Positions 41,776 to 50,885 of a DNA stretch of 64,000 bases are shown one piece after another; within the stretch, counting starts at the first letter, position 1; each line of letters starts with the position of its first letter. Origin of the DNA: Cystobacter fuscus DSM 2262 (lineage in GTDB: Bacteria > Myxococcota > Myxococcia > Myxococcales > Myxococcaceae); contig NZ_ANAH02000064.1 of assembly GCF_000335475.2 (NCBI RefSeq), forward strand, positions 372,001 to 436,000. The letters are read 5' to 3'. Under the pieces are notes generated by a model, which was given only the letters and a program-made list of their open reading frames with translations, did not search any database and was not told the origin of the DNA. A program made the position numbers and the translations under genes.

Positions 41776-44094
41776 ATGCGGCTCGGGATGTTCTGCGCGG
41801 TGGGTGCCCTGCTGGGGGCGATGAGCGGTGAGGCGAGGGCGGCGGCCCCGTCCGCCTATGACGCGGTCGATCCGTTCATTGGAACGGGTGGCAAGGGCCA
41901 CACCTTTCCCGGCGCGGTCGCGCCCTTCGGCATGGTGCAGCTCAGCCCCGACACCGACGTGCGCCCGTTCAAGCAGAGCTACGACTGGGCCGCGGGGTAT
42001 CGCCACGATGATCCGACGATCCTGGGCTTCTCGCACACCCACTTCTCCGGCGCCGGCCACTCGGACCTGGGCGACGTGTTGCTCACCCCGTTCTCGGGCG
42101 CGGTGAAGCTGGATCCGGGCGAGGCGGACAAGCCGGGCTCGGGCTACCGCTCGCGCTTCAGCCACGAAGGGGAGGTCGCACGGCCGGGCTACTACGCCGT
42201 CACCCTGTCGGACTCGCGCGTGCGCGCCGAGCTGACGGCGGGGCTGCGCACCGGCATGCACCGCTACACCTTCGAGGGCAAGGCGCCGGCGGGCGTGCTG
42301 CTGGATCTGCGCTCGTCCATCTACAACTACCCGGGCAAGGTGCTGTGGTCGCGCGTGCGCGTGGCGCGGGATGGCACGGTGACCGGCTACCGCGAGACGC
42401 GCGGCTGGGCCCCCGGGCGCAAGCTCTTCTTCGCCATCCGCTTCAACAAGCCGCTCGTCTCCCACGCCCTGCACGATCGCGACGAGGCGATCGTCTACAA
42501 GGGCTTCCGCCAGCCGGGGAGGAGCCCAGCGGACAGGGCGCAGCTCGAGGGCCGCGCGCTGGAGGGCGTCTTCGAGTTCGGTGCGCTGGATGGACCGCTC
42601 ATCGTCAAGGTCGCCATTTCCGCGGTCAGCGAGGACAACGCCCTGCTCAACCTGGACAGCGAACAGGCCGGTTTCGACTTCGAGGCCCTGCGCGGTGCCA
42701 CCCGCGCGGCCTGGGAGCAGGCGCTGGGGGCGGTGGAGCTCGACGCACCCGCGCCGATGCGCACCAGCGTCTATACGGCCCTCTATCACAGCCTGATCGC
42801 CCCCAGCGTGTTCGCCGACGCCGATGGCCGCTACCGCGGCCCGGATGATCAGGTGCACGAGGCCGAGGGCTTCACCTTCCACTCGACCTTCTCCCTGTGG
42901 GACACCTTCCGGGCCGAGCACCCGCTGCTGCTCCTGGTCCAGCCGGAGAAGCGCAACAGCGACATGGTGAATTCGCTGCTCGCCTCCCAGCGGCACAGCC
43001 CCTACGGCATCCTGCCCGTCTGGCAGTTCCACGGGCTCGAGACCTGGACGATGATTGGCTATCACGCCGTGCCGGTGATCGCCGATGCCTGGCTCAAGGG
43101 CATCCGGGGCTTCGACGCGAACGCCGCGCTGGACGCCATGGTCCAGAGCGCGACCTACGCTCCCTATGGCGGGCTCGGGGACTACACGTCCCTGGGCTAC
43201 GTCCCCATCGACAGGGAGCCGGAGGCCGCGTCCAAGACCGTCGAGTATGCCTATGACGACTGGACCATCGCCCGCATGGCCCGCGCCCTGGGCAAGGAGG
43301 ACATCGCCCGGACCTTCGAGGCCCGCGCGGGCAACTGGCGCAACACCTTCGATGCCAAGAGCGGCTTCATCCGTGCCCGCCGGGCGGACGGGGCCTTCCG
43401 CACGCCCTTCGATCCCACCGCCATCAACTATGGCAGCGATTACACCGAGGGCAACGCCTGGCAGTATTCCTGGTTCGTGCCGCAGGACCTGGGTGGTTTG
43501 ATCAAGGCCATGGGAGGCGACGCGGCGGTCGTCAAGAAGCTCGACACCATGTTCGACTACGACAACTCGAAGCTGGACTACTCGCACGCCGAGGACATCG
43601 CCGGGCTGATCGGCCAGTACATCCATGGCAACGAGCCCAGCCACCATGTCGCGTATATGTATTCCTTCGCCGGGGCGCCGTGGCGCACCCAGGCCCGGCT
43701 CAAGCAGATCGTCGACAGCCAGTACAAGCCCACGCCGGACGGGCTGTCGGGCAATGACGACCTGGGCCAGATGTCCTCCTGGCTGGTCTTCACTGCGCTC
43801 GGTTTCTATCCCGTCGCGCCCGGCTCGAATGAGTATGTCATCGGCCGACCCTTCGTGGAGCGCGCGGCGCTGAACCTGCCCAATGGCAAGCGCTTCACCG
43901 TGACGGCCGAGGGCCTCTCGGATGCCAATGTCTATGTCGGCAAGGTGTCCTTGAACGGCCGCCCGCTGGAGCGCGGCTTCCTCCGCCACGAGGAGCTTCT
44001 GGCGGGAGGAAGCCTGCACTTCTCCATGCAGGCCAAACCCAATACTTCCTGGGCGACCAAACCCCAGGCGAGGCCGATGAACAAGGCGCCGTAG
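41776..44094 (+). CDS. Glycoside hydrolase family 92 alpha-mannosidase
   Basis: A 772-residue exported enzyme (signal MRLGMFCAVGALLGAMSGEA). GAGGGG lies just before ATG 41776. The N-terminal beta-sandwich begins VDPFIGTGGKGHTFPGAVAP, a hallmark of GH92, followed by GFSHTHFSGAGHSDLGDVLL. The (alpha/alpha)6 catalytic domain has FSLWDTFRAEHP, EGNAWQYSWFVPQD carrying the proposed acid Glu, and GNDDLGQMSSWLVF with the proposed Asp pair. GH92 enzymes are Ca-dependent exo-alpha-mannosidases acting on alpha-1,2/1,3/1,4/1,6-linked mannose of fungal or host glycans. It fits a saprophytic or predatory bacterium. Specificity cannot be assigned from sequence. Confidence 0.95.
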   Translation: MRLGMFCAVGALLGAMSGEARAAAPSAYDAVDPFIGTGGKGHTFPGAVAPFGMVQLSPDTDVRPFKQSYDWAAGYRHDDPTILGFSHTHFSGAGHSDLGDVLLTPFSGAVKLDPGEADKPGSGYRSRFSHEGEVARPGYYAVTLSDSRVRAELTAGLRTGMHRYTFEGKAPAGVLLDLRSSIYNYPGKVLWSRVRVARDGTVTGYRETRGWAPGRKLFFAIRFNKPLVSHALHDRDEAIVYKGFRQPGRSPADRAQLEGRALEGVFEFGALDGPLIVKVAISAVSEDNALLNLDSEQAGFDFEALRGATRAAWEQALGAVELDAPAPMRTSVYTALYHSLIAPSVFADADGRYRGPDDQVHEAEGFTFHSTFSLWDTFRAEHPLLLLVQPEKRNSDMVNSLLASQRHSPYGILPVWQFHGLETWTMIGYHAVPVIADAWLKGIRGFDANAALDAMVQSATYAPYGGLGDYTSLGYVPIDREPEAASKTVEYAYDDWTIARMARALGKEDIARTFEARAGNWRNTFDAKSGFIRARRADGAFRTPFDPTAINYGSDYTEGNAWQYSWFVPQDLGGLIKAMGGDAAVVKKLDTMFDYDNSKLDYSHAEDIAGLIGQYIHGNEPSHHVAYMYSFAGAPWRTQARLKQIVDSQYKPTPDGLSGNDDLGQMSSWLVFTALGFYPVAPGSNEYVIGRPFVERAALNLPNGKRFTVTAEGLSDANVYVGKVSLNGRPLERGFLRHEELLAGGSLHFSMQAKPNTSWATKPQARPMNKAP

Positions 44095-44113
44095 CAGGGC
44101 GCCGTCGGGAGGT

Positions 44114-44137
44114 CGAGCGGTCCGCTACGGCCGCTCG
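44114..44137. terminator. Hairpin between convergent GH92 and ureohydrolase genes
   Basis: CGAGCGG and CCGCTCG form a 7-bp stem around a 10-base loop that includes the ureohydrolase stop codon. No T-tract follows on either strand, so termination is a weak suggestion. Confidence 0.25.
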
Positions 44138-45162
44138 GACTTCAGCATCCAGCCGATCATCTTGTAGAGCAGCCGGGCGCCCACGTTGCCGTCCCACTCG
44201 CCGCCCTCGGGATCCGGGGCGACCTCGGTGAGGTCGAACCCGACGATGGTCCGCCCCGAGCGCACCACCCCGGAGATGAGCGCCACCGCCTCGGGGAAGG
44301 ACAGTCCGCCCGGCACCGGCGTCCCCGTGTGCGGGCACAGCGTGGGATCCAGCCCGTCGATGTCGAAGGACAGGTACACCTGCTGGGGGAGCTGCTGGAC
44401 GATCTCATCCACCTGGCGGTTCCACGGAATGCCATCGAAGCGCTTGCGCTGGAGCTCCGTGTCGAAGAAGGCCTTCACGCGGCCACCCGAGGCCTCGATG
44501 TAGCGGTGCTCGTCCTCGCTCATGTCCCGGATGGCCACCTGCACGAGGCTCTTCACCCCGGGAATGCGCTCGGCCACGTTGTGCATGATGGACGCGTGCG
44601 ACCAGGCGAAGCCCTCGTACGCGTCGCGCAGGTCCGCGTGCGCGTCCAGGTGCAGCACGCCCAGGCCGGGATACTTCTCCGCGTGCGCCCGGATGATGCC
44701 GTAGGAGATGGAGTGGTCCCCACCCACGGCGCCCACCCGCTTGCCCTTGTCGAGCCACTCCTTCGCCGTCTGGTACACCGCCTCGTGGAGCTGCTCGCAC
44801 AGGCCGTTGACCTCCTTGGAGGCGGCCATGAGCTCGGGCTGGGAGGCGTCGATGCCACCCGCCTCGATGATGGGCACGGCGCGCTCCTTGGCGCGGGTGT
44901 TCCACGCACGCCACTGCTCGGGCTCGGGCAGCAGGGCGATGCCCCGCTCGTAGGGACGGCCGGTGTCCACGTCGAACAGGTCCACCTGCCGGCTGGCCTG
45001 GAGCACGGCCGAGGGACCGTCCGAGGTGCCCCCGCCATAGCTGGTGGTGGCCTCGAAGGGCACGGGGATGAGGACGACGTGGGCCTCCTCGGGCGTGTGG
45101 GGGAGGCCGAAGATGCCGGAGTCCTGGGGAGCGGCGGCGCTGGGATCGAAGGCGGCGGGCAT
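44125..45162 (-). CDS. Agmatinase/arginase (ureohydrolase) family protein
   Basis: A 345-residue binuclear manganese hydrolase. Metal ligands appear in VGGDHSISYG, LDAHADLRDAYEG and SFDIDGLDPTLCP, the three ureohydrolase signatures. IPVPFEATTSYGGGTSDGP near the N-terminus is the usual agmatinase opening, so agmatinase (agmatine to putrescine plus urea) is favoured; arginase, guanidinobutyrase or formimidoylglutamase remain possible. ATG 45162 is chosen because it gives the normal family N-terminus; the open frame continues upstream antisense to dusA. It converges on the GH92 gene and is divergent from dusA. Confidence 0.9.
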   Translation of the reverse strand: MPAAFDPSAAAPQDSGIFGLPHTPEEAHVVLIPVPFEATTSYGGGTSDGPSAVLQASRQVDLFDVDTGRPYERGIALLPEPEQWRAWNTRAKERAVPIIEAGGIDASQPELMAASKEVNGLCEQLHEAVYQTAKEWLDKGKRVGAVGGDHSISYGIIRAHAEKYPGLGVLHLDAHADLRDAYEGFAWSHASIMHNVAERIPGVKSLVQVAIRDMSEDEHRYIEASGGRVKAFFDTELQRKRFDGIPWNRQVDEIVQQLPQQVYLSFDIDGLDPTLCPHTGTPVPGGLSFPEAVALISGVVRSGRTIVGFDLTEVAPDPEGGEWDGNVGARLLYKMIGWMLKSERP

Positions 45163-45291
45163 GGTGGCGGCGGAGGATAAGGGGCTGGGTGGCCAGCGCA
45201 ACGGTCCCGTGGGGCCTCTTCGCCCGCCCAAGGGGCCGCCAGGCCCCGTGCGGCCTTGCATGGACGCCCGAAGCCCGGCATGGATGGTGGG

Positions 45292-46425
45292 ATGACCGCC
45301 CGCCCGCCCGCGTCCACCCTTCCGAGCCACCGACTCTCCGTCGCGCCGATGATGGATTGGACCGACCGGCATGACCGCTACTTCCTGCGCCTCATCTCCA
45401 AGCGCACGCGGCTGTACACCGAGATGGTCACCACGGGCGCCATCCTGTACGGCGACAAGCCCCGGCACCTGGACTTCTCCCAGGAGGAGCACCCGCTGGC
45501 GTTGCAGCTCGGCGGCAGCGATCCGGCCCAGCTCGCCGAGTGTGTGCGCATCGCCGAGCAGTGGGGCTATGACGAGGTGAACCTCAACGTCGGCTGCCCC
45601 TCGGATCGCGTGCAGAACGGGATGTTCGGCGCGTGCCTCATGGCGAAGCCGGACCTCGTGGCCCGCTGTGTCGAGGCCATGCGCGGCGCGACCCGGTTGC
45701 CCGTCACCGTCAAGCACCGGCTGGGCATCGATGACCTCGACTCGTACGAGCTGCTGACCCACTTCGTGCGCACGGTGAGCGGGGCGGGGTGCGACACCTT
45801 CATCGTGCACGCGCGCAAGGCCTTCCTCCAGGGTCTCAGCCCCAAGGAGAACCGGGAGATTCCCCCGCTGCGCTACGAGTGGGTGCGCCAGCTCAAGACG
45901 GACTTCCCCCACCTGACCCTCTCCCTCAACGGGGGCGTGAAGTCCCTGGCGGAGGCCCGGGCACACCTGGAGTGGGCGGATGGGGTGATGATCGGCCGCG
46001 AGGCGTACCAGAACCCCTACATGCTCGCCCTGGCGGACTCGGTCATCTTCGGCGAGACGGCTCCCGCGCCCACGCGGCGCCAGGTGGTCGAGTCGCTCCA
46101 GCCCTATGTGGAGGAGCTGCTCGCGCGGGGCGAGTACCTGTCGCGCGTCACGCGCCACATCCTGGGGCTGTTCGCGGGGCTGCCGGGAGCGCGGGGCTGG
46201 CGGCGGGTGCTGAGCGAGCGCGCCAACAAGCCCGGGGCGGGCCTGGAGGTGCTGCGCGATGCGCTCGCGCAGGTGCCGGCCCACGTCCTGGACGCGCCCG
46301 CCACGCCGCCCCCGTCAGCGGCTGTCCCCGGGCCCCGGAGCGAAGGGATCTCCGACGGCGTACAGGCGCAACCAGCCACGCTCGCGCAGGAAGCGCTGGA
46401 GCCGTCCGCGCAGCACCGCGCGTAG
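45292..46425 (+). CDS. dusA: tRNA-dihydrouridine(20/20a) synthase DusA
   Basis: A 377-residue FMN enzyme reducing U20/U20a in the tRNA D-loop with NADPH. The N-terminus [20 protein letters not shown] is the DusA signature, followed by [34 protein letters not shown] with the catalytic Cys, VKHRLGIDD, and [20 protein letters not shown]. Residues 1-335 cover the whole family length. The last 40 residues ([14 protein letters not shown] onward) look like read-through and lie antisense to the aquaporin gene, overlapping it by 111 bp. The start ATG 45292 is preferred to one 36 bp upstream because GGTGGG precedes it. Confidence 0.95.
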   Translation: MTARPPASTLPSHRLSVAPMMDWTDRHDRYFLRLISKRTRLYTEMVTTGAILYGDKPRHLDFSQEEHPLALQLGGSDPAQLAECVRIAEQWGYDEVNLNVGCPSDRVQNGMFGACLMAKPDLVARCVEAMRGATRLPVTVKHRLGIDDLDSYELLTHFVRTVSGAGCDTFIVHARKAFLQGLSPKENREIPPLRYEWVRQLKTDFPHLTLSLNGGVKSLAEARAHLEWADGVMIGREAYQNPYMLALADSVIFGETAPAPTRRQVVESLQPYVEELLARGEYLSRVTRHILGLFAGLPGARGWRRVLSERANKPGAGLEVLRDALAQVPAHVLDAPATPPPSAAVPGPRSEGISDGVQAQPATLAQEALEPSAQHRA

Positions 46426-47376
46426 CTCGATCGGGGACAGTTGCCAGACTTCTCCGAGGAGGGCCGCGTCCCGCGAGGCCCCCGCCGGAATGAGCCGCAG
46501 CACGAGGATCGCCTGCCGCGCGCAGGCCTGGGCCCCCACGGACCCTTCGTCGGAAGGCGAGGCGATGGCCTGCACGCGCGCCGGGGCCGCGAGCCCGTTG
46601 AGCAGGGAGGCCGCGAGCTCGGCGACGCCCTCCTGGGGAGACAGACAGAGGATCGTCCAGGGTCCCGGCGGCGAGGCGCGGGTGGGCCGCTGGAGCCAGC
46701 GGAAGAGGCAGACCGCGAGCGCCGCGCCCAGCAATTGGGAGACGACGAGGGTCTCCACGTCCAGCGGGTGCACGGCGCTCGTCTGGCTGCTCGCCGCGCG
46801 CGCGAGGACGAGGGCGGGGTTGGCCAGGGAGCGCGAGTCGGTGAACCACACGGTGGCGGCCACGTAGGCGGCCACCGCGAAGGGCGTGGTCGAGGGGCGG
46901 TTGCGCGCGCACCCGCGCACCACGACGAGCAGCCCGAAGGTGCAGACGAGCTCCGTGAGGAAGCGCGCCGAGGTGGCCGCGGGCGCGAGGGCGGTGAGCA
47001 GCAGGGGCTCGCCGCACATGCGGTGGGCGATCAACCGGCCCGCCAGTCCTCCCGAGAACTGGGCGAACACGTAGAGGGGGACGTCCTTCCAGGGGGTGCC
47101 ATCCTCCAGCGCGTCGGCGAAGGTGAGGGCGGGATTGAAGTGGGCGCCCGAGAAGGGCCGCAACACCAGCGTGAGGCACGCGAGCACCGCGCCCGCCGCC
47201 AGCGCCATGAAGAGCCGGCCCGCCAGGGCGCTCATGCCCAGGTGCTCGGCGCCATGGTGGGCCCCCTCCAGCGCCAACACCAGCAGTCCACAGCCCAATG
47301 CCTCGACCACGAGGCGGCGGGGTCTGTTCACGTGTTCCTCGGTGGGGGTCGCGAGGGCCGGTTTCGCTGAGACCAT
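46315..47376 (-). CDS. Aquaporin (MIP) channel fused to a degenerate ArsC/LMW-phosphatase-like domain
   Basis: A 353-residue protein. Residues 20-230 are a major-intrinsic-protein channel with six membrane segments and both NPA boxes: [10 protein letters not shown] (81-83) and [10 protein letters not shown] (186-188). Residues 238-345 look like a low-molecular-weight phosphatase/ArsC domain: a beta-strand and P-loop-like [20 protein letters not shown] at 241-260 and a final helix resembling ArsC. The Cys-x5-Arg loop is broken (Cys244, Gly250 in place of Arg), so catalysis is unlikely. Aquaporin-ArsC fusions are known in arsenic resistance; here the second part may be a relic or a binding module. 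It converges with dusA, overlapping by 111 bp. Confidence 0.75.
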   Translation of the reverse strand: MVSAKPALATPTEEHVNRPRRLVVEALGCGLLVLALEGAHHGAEHLGMSALAGRLFMALAAGAVLACLTLVLRPFSGAHFNPALTFADALEDGTPWKDVPLYVFAQFSGGLAGRLIAHRMCGEPLLLTALAPAATSARFLTELVCTFGLLVVVRGCARNRPSTTPFAVAAYVAATVWFTDSRSLANPALVLARAASSQTSAVHPLDVETLVVSQLLGAALAVCLFRWLQRPTRASPPGPWTILCLSPQEGVAELAASLLNGLAAPARVQAIASPSDEGSVGAQACARQAILVLRLIPAGASRDAALLGEVWQLSPIELRAVLRGRLQRFLRERGWLRLYAVGDPFAPGPGDSR

Positions 47377-47459
47377 GGCATGGCTCTCCGCTCAAGGGGG
47401 GAGGCCTCGGACGGTATGTCACGCTCCGGGAGGGATCAAAGCGGGACGTGCGCGTCTGT

Positions 47460-48449
47460 TCACTCCCACCGCAGCACGAGCTTGCCCACCGTCTCGTTGC
47501 GCGCCATGCGGGTGATGGCCTCGCGCGCCTGCTTCATGGGGTAGATGGCGTCCACCACGGGGGTGAGCGCCCTCGAGTGGAAAAGGGGCAGGAGGCTGCG
47601 CTCGGCGGCCTGGACGAGGGCCATCTTCTCCTCGGGCTGGCGGCTGCGCAGCACCGTGCCGGTGATGTGCAGCCGGCGGGCGAGGACGACATCCAGATCC
47701 ACTTCCGCCTGCCGGCCCGCCACGAGTCCCACCAGCAGCACCCGTCCCTGGAGGGCCATGGCGCGCAGTGTCTCTGGCAGGTAGTCCCCGCCCACCAGGT
47801 CCAGCGCCAGGTCCACGCCGCGCCCGCCCGTGGCCTCCTTCACGGCGTCCGCGAAGCGCGGGGGCTGGGTGTCACACAGCACCGTCTTCTCCACGCCCCA
47901 CTCGGTGGCCCGCGCGAGCTTCTGGGCGTTGCGCCCCGTGCCGAGCGCCCGCGCCCCCATGGCGCGGCAGATCTGCGCCGCCGCCGAGCCCACGCCACTG
48001 GCCACCGCGTGGATGAGCACGGACTCGCCCATGCGCAGGCCGCCCTGGAGCACGAGCGCGTCGAAGGCGGTGAGGTACGCCTCGGGCAGCGCCGCGGCCT
48101 GGGTGAAGTCGAGCGGAGTGGGCACGTGCATGGCCTCGCGCTCGTGGGTGACGAGCTGCTCGGAGAAGGCCCCGCCGCCCACCAGCCCCATCACCCGGTC
48201 GCCCACCTGGAAGCGGCGCACCGCCGGGCCCACGGCCAACACCTCGCCCGCGTACTCCAGGCCCGCCACGTCCGCGGGGACTCCCGGCGGCGCGGCGTAC
48301 CTGCCGTGGATTTGAAGCAGATCGGCGCGGTTGAGCGCCGTGGCGCGCACGCGCACGAGCAGCTCCGAGCCGATGGGGGTGGGCGCGGGGCGCTCCTCGA
48401 ACTCGAGCACCTCGGGGCCGCCAGGACGGGTGATGCGAAGGACCTGCAT
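47460..48449 (-). CDS. NAD(P)H-quinone oxidoreductase (zeta-crystallin/PIG3 type)
   Basis: A 329-residue medium-chain reductase without zinc ligands. MQVLRITRPGGPEVLEFEER at the start, ALNRADLLQIHGRYAAPPGV, LEYAGEVLAVG and the nucleotide loop HAVASGVGSAAAQICRAMGA identify the PIG3-type quinone oxidoreductases. It reduces quinones with NADPH in the cytoplasm, with possible detoxification roles. It ends in LVLRWE, typical for the group. The MgtE-like gene ends 25 bp before its start on the same strand, so the two may be co-transcribed. Confidence 0.92.
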   Translation of the reverse strand: MQVLRITRPGGPEVLEFEERPAPTPIGSELLVRVRATALNRADLLQIHGRYAAPPGVPADVAGLEYAGEVLAVGPAVRRFQVGDRVMGLVGGGAFSEQLVTHEREAMHVPTPLDFTQAAALPEAYLTAFDALVLQGGLRMGESVLIHAVASGVGSAAAQICRAMGARALGTGRNAQKLARATEWGVEKTVLCDTQPPRFADAVKEATGGRGVDLALDLVGGDYLPETLRAMALQGRVLLVGLVAGRQAEVDLDVVLARRLHITGTVLRSRQPEEKMALVQAAERSLLPLFHSRALTPVVDAIYPMKQAREAITRMARNETVGKLVLRWE

Positions 48450-48474
48450 GGAAGGGTTCTCCGGGAGCGCGCCT

Positions 48475-49500
48475 CTAGCCGAGCAGGCGGGTGACGAGGG
48501 TGAAGTACGTGAGCAGGGTGATGTTGTCGGAAATGGCGAGCACCAGCGGGGCCGAGGCCAGGTGCGGATCCACCCGGAAGCGCTGGAAGGCGAAGGGCAG
48601 CAGGGCGCCCAGCCCCGCGGCGAGCGAGGTGGAGAGGGTGATGGCGATGAAGAGCACGAAGGGGAAGGCGAGGTGCGGGGAGTAGAGGCTGCCCAGCAGG
48701 GCCACCACCCCGGCGGCCATCATCCCGGCGAGGCTCGTGCCGAGCACCTCGCGGCGCACCTGGGGCACGTCCACGCGCTGGTTGGCGATCATCGACGCGG
48801 ACACGGCGGTGGTCTGCACGCCCAGGCTCTCGGAGAGCACGAGCACCATGGGGATGAAGGCGGCCACCACGACGAGCCGCTCCACCGTCTGCTCGAAGAG
48901 CCGCGACACGGTGGCCGCGAGGAAGCCGCCGCCGATGTTGACGAGCAGCCAGGGAAAGCGCCGCAGGGCCATGCGCACCGGGTGCGTCTGCACCAGCTCG
49001 TTCTCCGGTAGACCGACGAAGCGGAACACCTCGTCGCGCACGCGGCCCTCCACCTCGTCGAAGAGGGTGTCGGAGAAGGCGTCGACGAAGTTGCCCACCT
49101 CCACCACGCCGACGATGCGGCCCTCGGCGTCCACCACCGGGAAGGCCAGGAAGCGGTAGGTGACGAAGAAGTCCTCCACCAGCGAGTCCGGCGCGTCCAC
49201 CGGCAGCTTCACCACGCGGGTGAACATGAGCGAGGCGATGCGCTCGTCGGGCGCCGCGCGGATGAGCTTGCGGATGGGCACCACGCCCACCAGGCGGCCC
49301 GAGGGATCGCACGCGTAGCAGTAGAAGATCTCGTTGCTGCCGGGCGCCGCGCGCATCTTCTCCAGCGCCTGGGCGACGGTGTCCTCGACGCCCACCGAGA
49401 CGAAGTCGCGGGAGAGCCGGTCACCTTGCAGGAGGAAGTGCGCTTCACCGGGGGCGTCCACGCGCGGGACTCTAAACGCGCTGGCCGTGGGCGACACCAA
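48475..49500 (-). CDS. MgtE-like magnesium transporter lacking the N-terminal domain
   Basis: A protein of about 341 residues. Residues 25-150 form a CBS pair (LSRDFVSVGVEDTVAQALEK, then RLVGVVPIRKLIRA and FLAFPVVDAEGRIVGVVEVG). The rest is the MgtE membrane domain of five helices, with VLSESLGVQTTAVSASMI and APLVLAISDNITLLTYFTL including the selectivity-filter region. The MgtE superhelical N domain is absent, so gating must differ from the Thermus type. The start is uncertain: TTG 49500, GTG 49497 and GTG 49461 are all open and none has a strong ribosome-binding site. The yacG gene is divergent, starting 22 bp away. Confidence 0.85.
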   Translation of the reverse strand: MVSPTASAFRVPRVDAPGEAHFLLQGDRLSRDFVSVGVEDTVAQALEKMRAAPGSNEIFYCYACDPSGRLVGVVPIRKLIRAAPDERIASLMFTRVVKLPVDAPDSLVEDFFVTYRFLAFPVVDAEGRIVGVVEVGNFVDAFSDTLFDEVEGRVRDEVFRFVGLPENELVQTHPVRMALRRFPWLLVNIGGGFLAATVSRLFEQTVERLVVVAAFIPMVLVLSESLGVQTTAVSASMIANQRVDVPQVRREVLGTSLAGMMAAGVVALLGSLYSPHLAFPFVLFIAITLSTSLAAGLGALLPFAFQRFRVDPHLASAPLVLAISDNITLLTYFTLVTRLLG

Positions 49501-49522
49501 GGCTTATGAGTACGCCGTGGCC

Positions 49523-49732
49523 ATGAATGTTCGAGAGTGTTCCATCTGCAAGAAGCCGGTCGCTCCGCGTGCCGAGAACCCGGCGTTCCCGTTCTGCTCC
49601 AAGCGCTGCCGCATGGTGGACCTGGGGCGCTGGCTCGGCGAGGAGTACCGGGTCCCGGATCGTCAGGTGGACGAGCAGGAAGACGAGCTGCCGACGGAGC
49701 AGCACCCGGACCGGACGCCAGGAGACGCTTGA
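49523..49732 (+). CDS. yacG: DNA gyrase inhibitor YacG
   Basis: A 69-residue zinc-ribbon protein. ATG 49523 gives MNVRECSICKKPV and the four zinc ligands Cys6, Cys9, Cys25 and Cys29 (CSIC and CSKRC), followed by DLGRWLGEEYRVP, the YacG signature. In Escherichia coli YacG binds the GyrB C-terminal region and blocks DNA binding. The acidic C-terminal tail here is longer than average. It starts within 22 bp of the divergent MgtE-like gene, leaving almost no room for separate promoters, so promoter elements may lie inside that gene. Confidence 0.93.
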   Translation: MNVRECSICKKPVAPRAENPAFPFCSKRCRMVDLGRWLGEEYRVPDRQVDEQEDELPTEQHPDRTPGDA

Positions 49733-49844
49733 GCGTTGCCGGCGGGACCGTAGGGTGCCCCGTGGCCGGGGCCCTGGTCTCCTGGCAGGGGAATAGACGG
49801 GGAACCCCTGGAGTCCGGGCGAGGGGGGCGGTATATGGGCGGGC

Positions 49845-50879
49845 GTGAAACGTGCCGTGAAACTCGTCGCCAGTCTGATCGTGACCCTGCTCTTCTTCTG
49901 GTGGGCGTTCCAGGATGCGGACTGGGAGTCACAGCTGTCCGTCCTGAAGTCGGCCAACTACGCGTGGGTGGTGCCGTACTTCGGCATCCTGACGCTCATC
50001 CACGTGGCGCGCACCTTGCGCTGGGGCTGCCTGTTGTCGGGGATGGAGCGGGTGCCCTTTGGCAAGCTGAACGAGGCGTCGGGCATCGGCTTCATGATGC
50101 TGCTGGTGCTGCCCTTCCGATTGGGTGAGTTCGCCCGGCCCCTGCTCATCGCCCAGCGCAGCTCCATCCGGCGCAGCGCGGCGATGACCTCGGTGGTGCT
50201 CGAGCGCATCACGGACGGCATGTTCGTGGCCGTGATGATGCGCCTGCTGCTCTTCTTCGTGCCGACGAACGTGCCGGGGATGCGCTACGTGAAGCTGGGT
50301 GCCAACCTGATGTTCGCGGGGTTCGGCGGATTGCTCGTCTTCCTGCTGTTCGCGCTGTGGCACCAGGAGCGCGCGGTGCGGCTGGTGCGCTCGACGGTGG
50401 GCCGGGTGGTTCCGGCCCTCGCGGACAAGGTGGCGGACGTGGTGGACACGTTCGTGGGCGCCATGCGGCAGTTGCCCGGGCCTCGCCAGATGGTGGGCTT
50501 CTTCCTCTACACGCTCCTCTACTGGGGACTCAACGGCGCGGGCATGGCCGTGCTGTCGCGCGCGTTCGGCGCCCTGAGCCTGACGCTGTTCCAGGCCTAC
50601 GTGCTCAACTGCGTGCTGGTGGTGGGCATCATGATTCCCGCCGCACCCGGCATGCTCGGCACCTTCCATGCCGCCATCAAGGTGGGCCTGTCGCTGTTCC
50701 TCCCCGCCTCGGTGGTCAACAGCAGCGGGCTGGCGTACGCGAACGTGCTGTGGCTGTGCCAGACGCTGCAGCAGGTGGGCTTCGGACTCCTGCTGATGAA
50801 CGCGGGCCACCAGTCCTTCAAGGACATCGCCGGCAAGCTGAACAAGGAGCAACAGGCCTCCTCGCTGCCCTCGGCCTGA
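49845..50879 (+). CDS. Lysylphosphatidylglycerol synthase/UPF0104-like membrane protein
   Basis: A 344-residue integral membrane protein with about eight hydrophobic segments, starting with GTG. Family blocks include VARTLRWGCLLSG, LLVLPFRLGEFARPLLIAQR, VVLERITDGMFVAVMM and IMIPAAPGMLGTFHAAIKVG, typical of the LPG-synthase membrane region family (YbhN/AglD-like, Pfam LPG_synthase_TM). Stand-alone members are thought to flip lipids or lipid-linked sugars across the membrane; no aminoacyl-transferase domain is fused here. It is followed after 6 bp by the LLM oxidoreductase gene, suggesting co-transcription. Confidence 0.85.
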   Translation: MKRAVKLVASLIVTLLFFWWAFQDADWESQLSVLKSANYAWVVPYFGILTLIHVARTLRWGCLLSGMERVPFGKLNEASGIGFMMLLVLPFRLGEFARPLLIAQRSSIRRSAAMTSVVLERITDGMFVAVMMRLLLFFVPTNVPGMRYVKLGANLMFAGFGGLLVFLLFALWHQERAVRLVRSTVGRVVPALADKVADVVDTFVGAMRQLPGPRQMVGFFLYTLLYWGLNGAGMAVLSRAFGALSLTLFQAYVLNCVLVVGIMIPAAPGMLGTFHAAIKVGLSLFLPASVVNSSGLAYANVLWLCQTLQQVGFGLLLMNAGHQSFKDIAGKLNKEQQASSLPSA

Positions 50880-50885
50880 GCTCGC

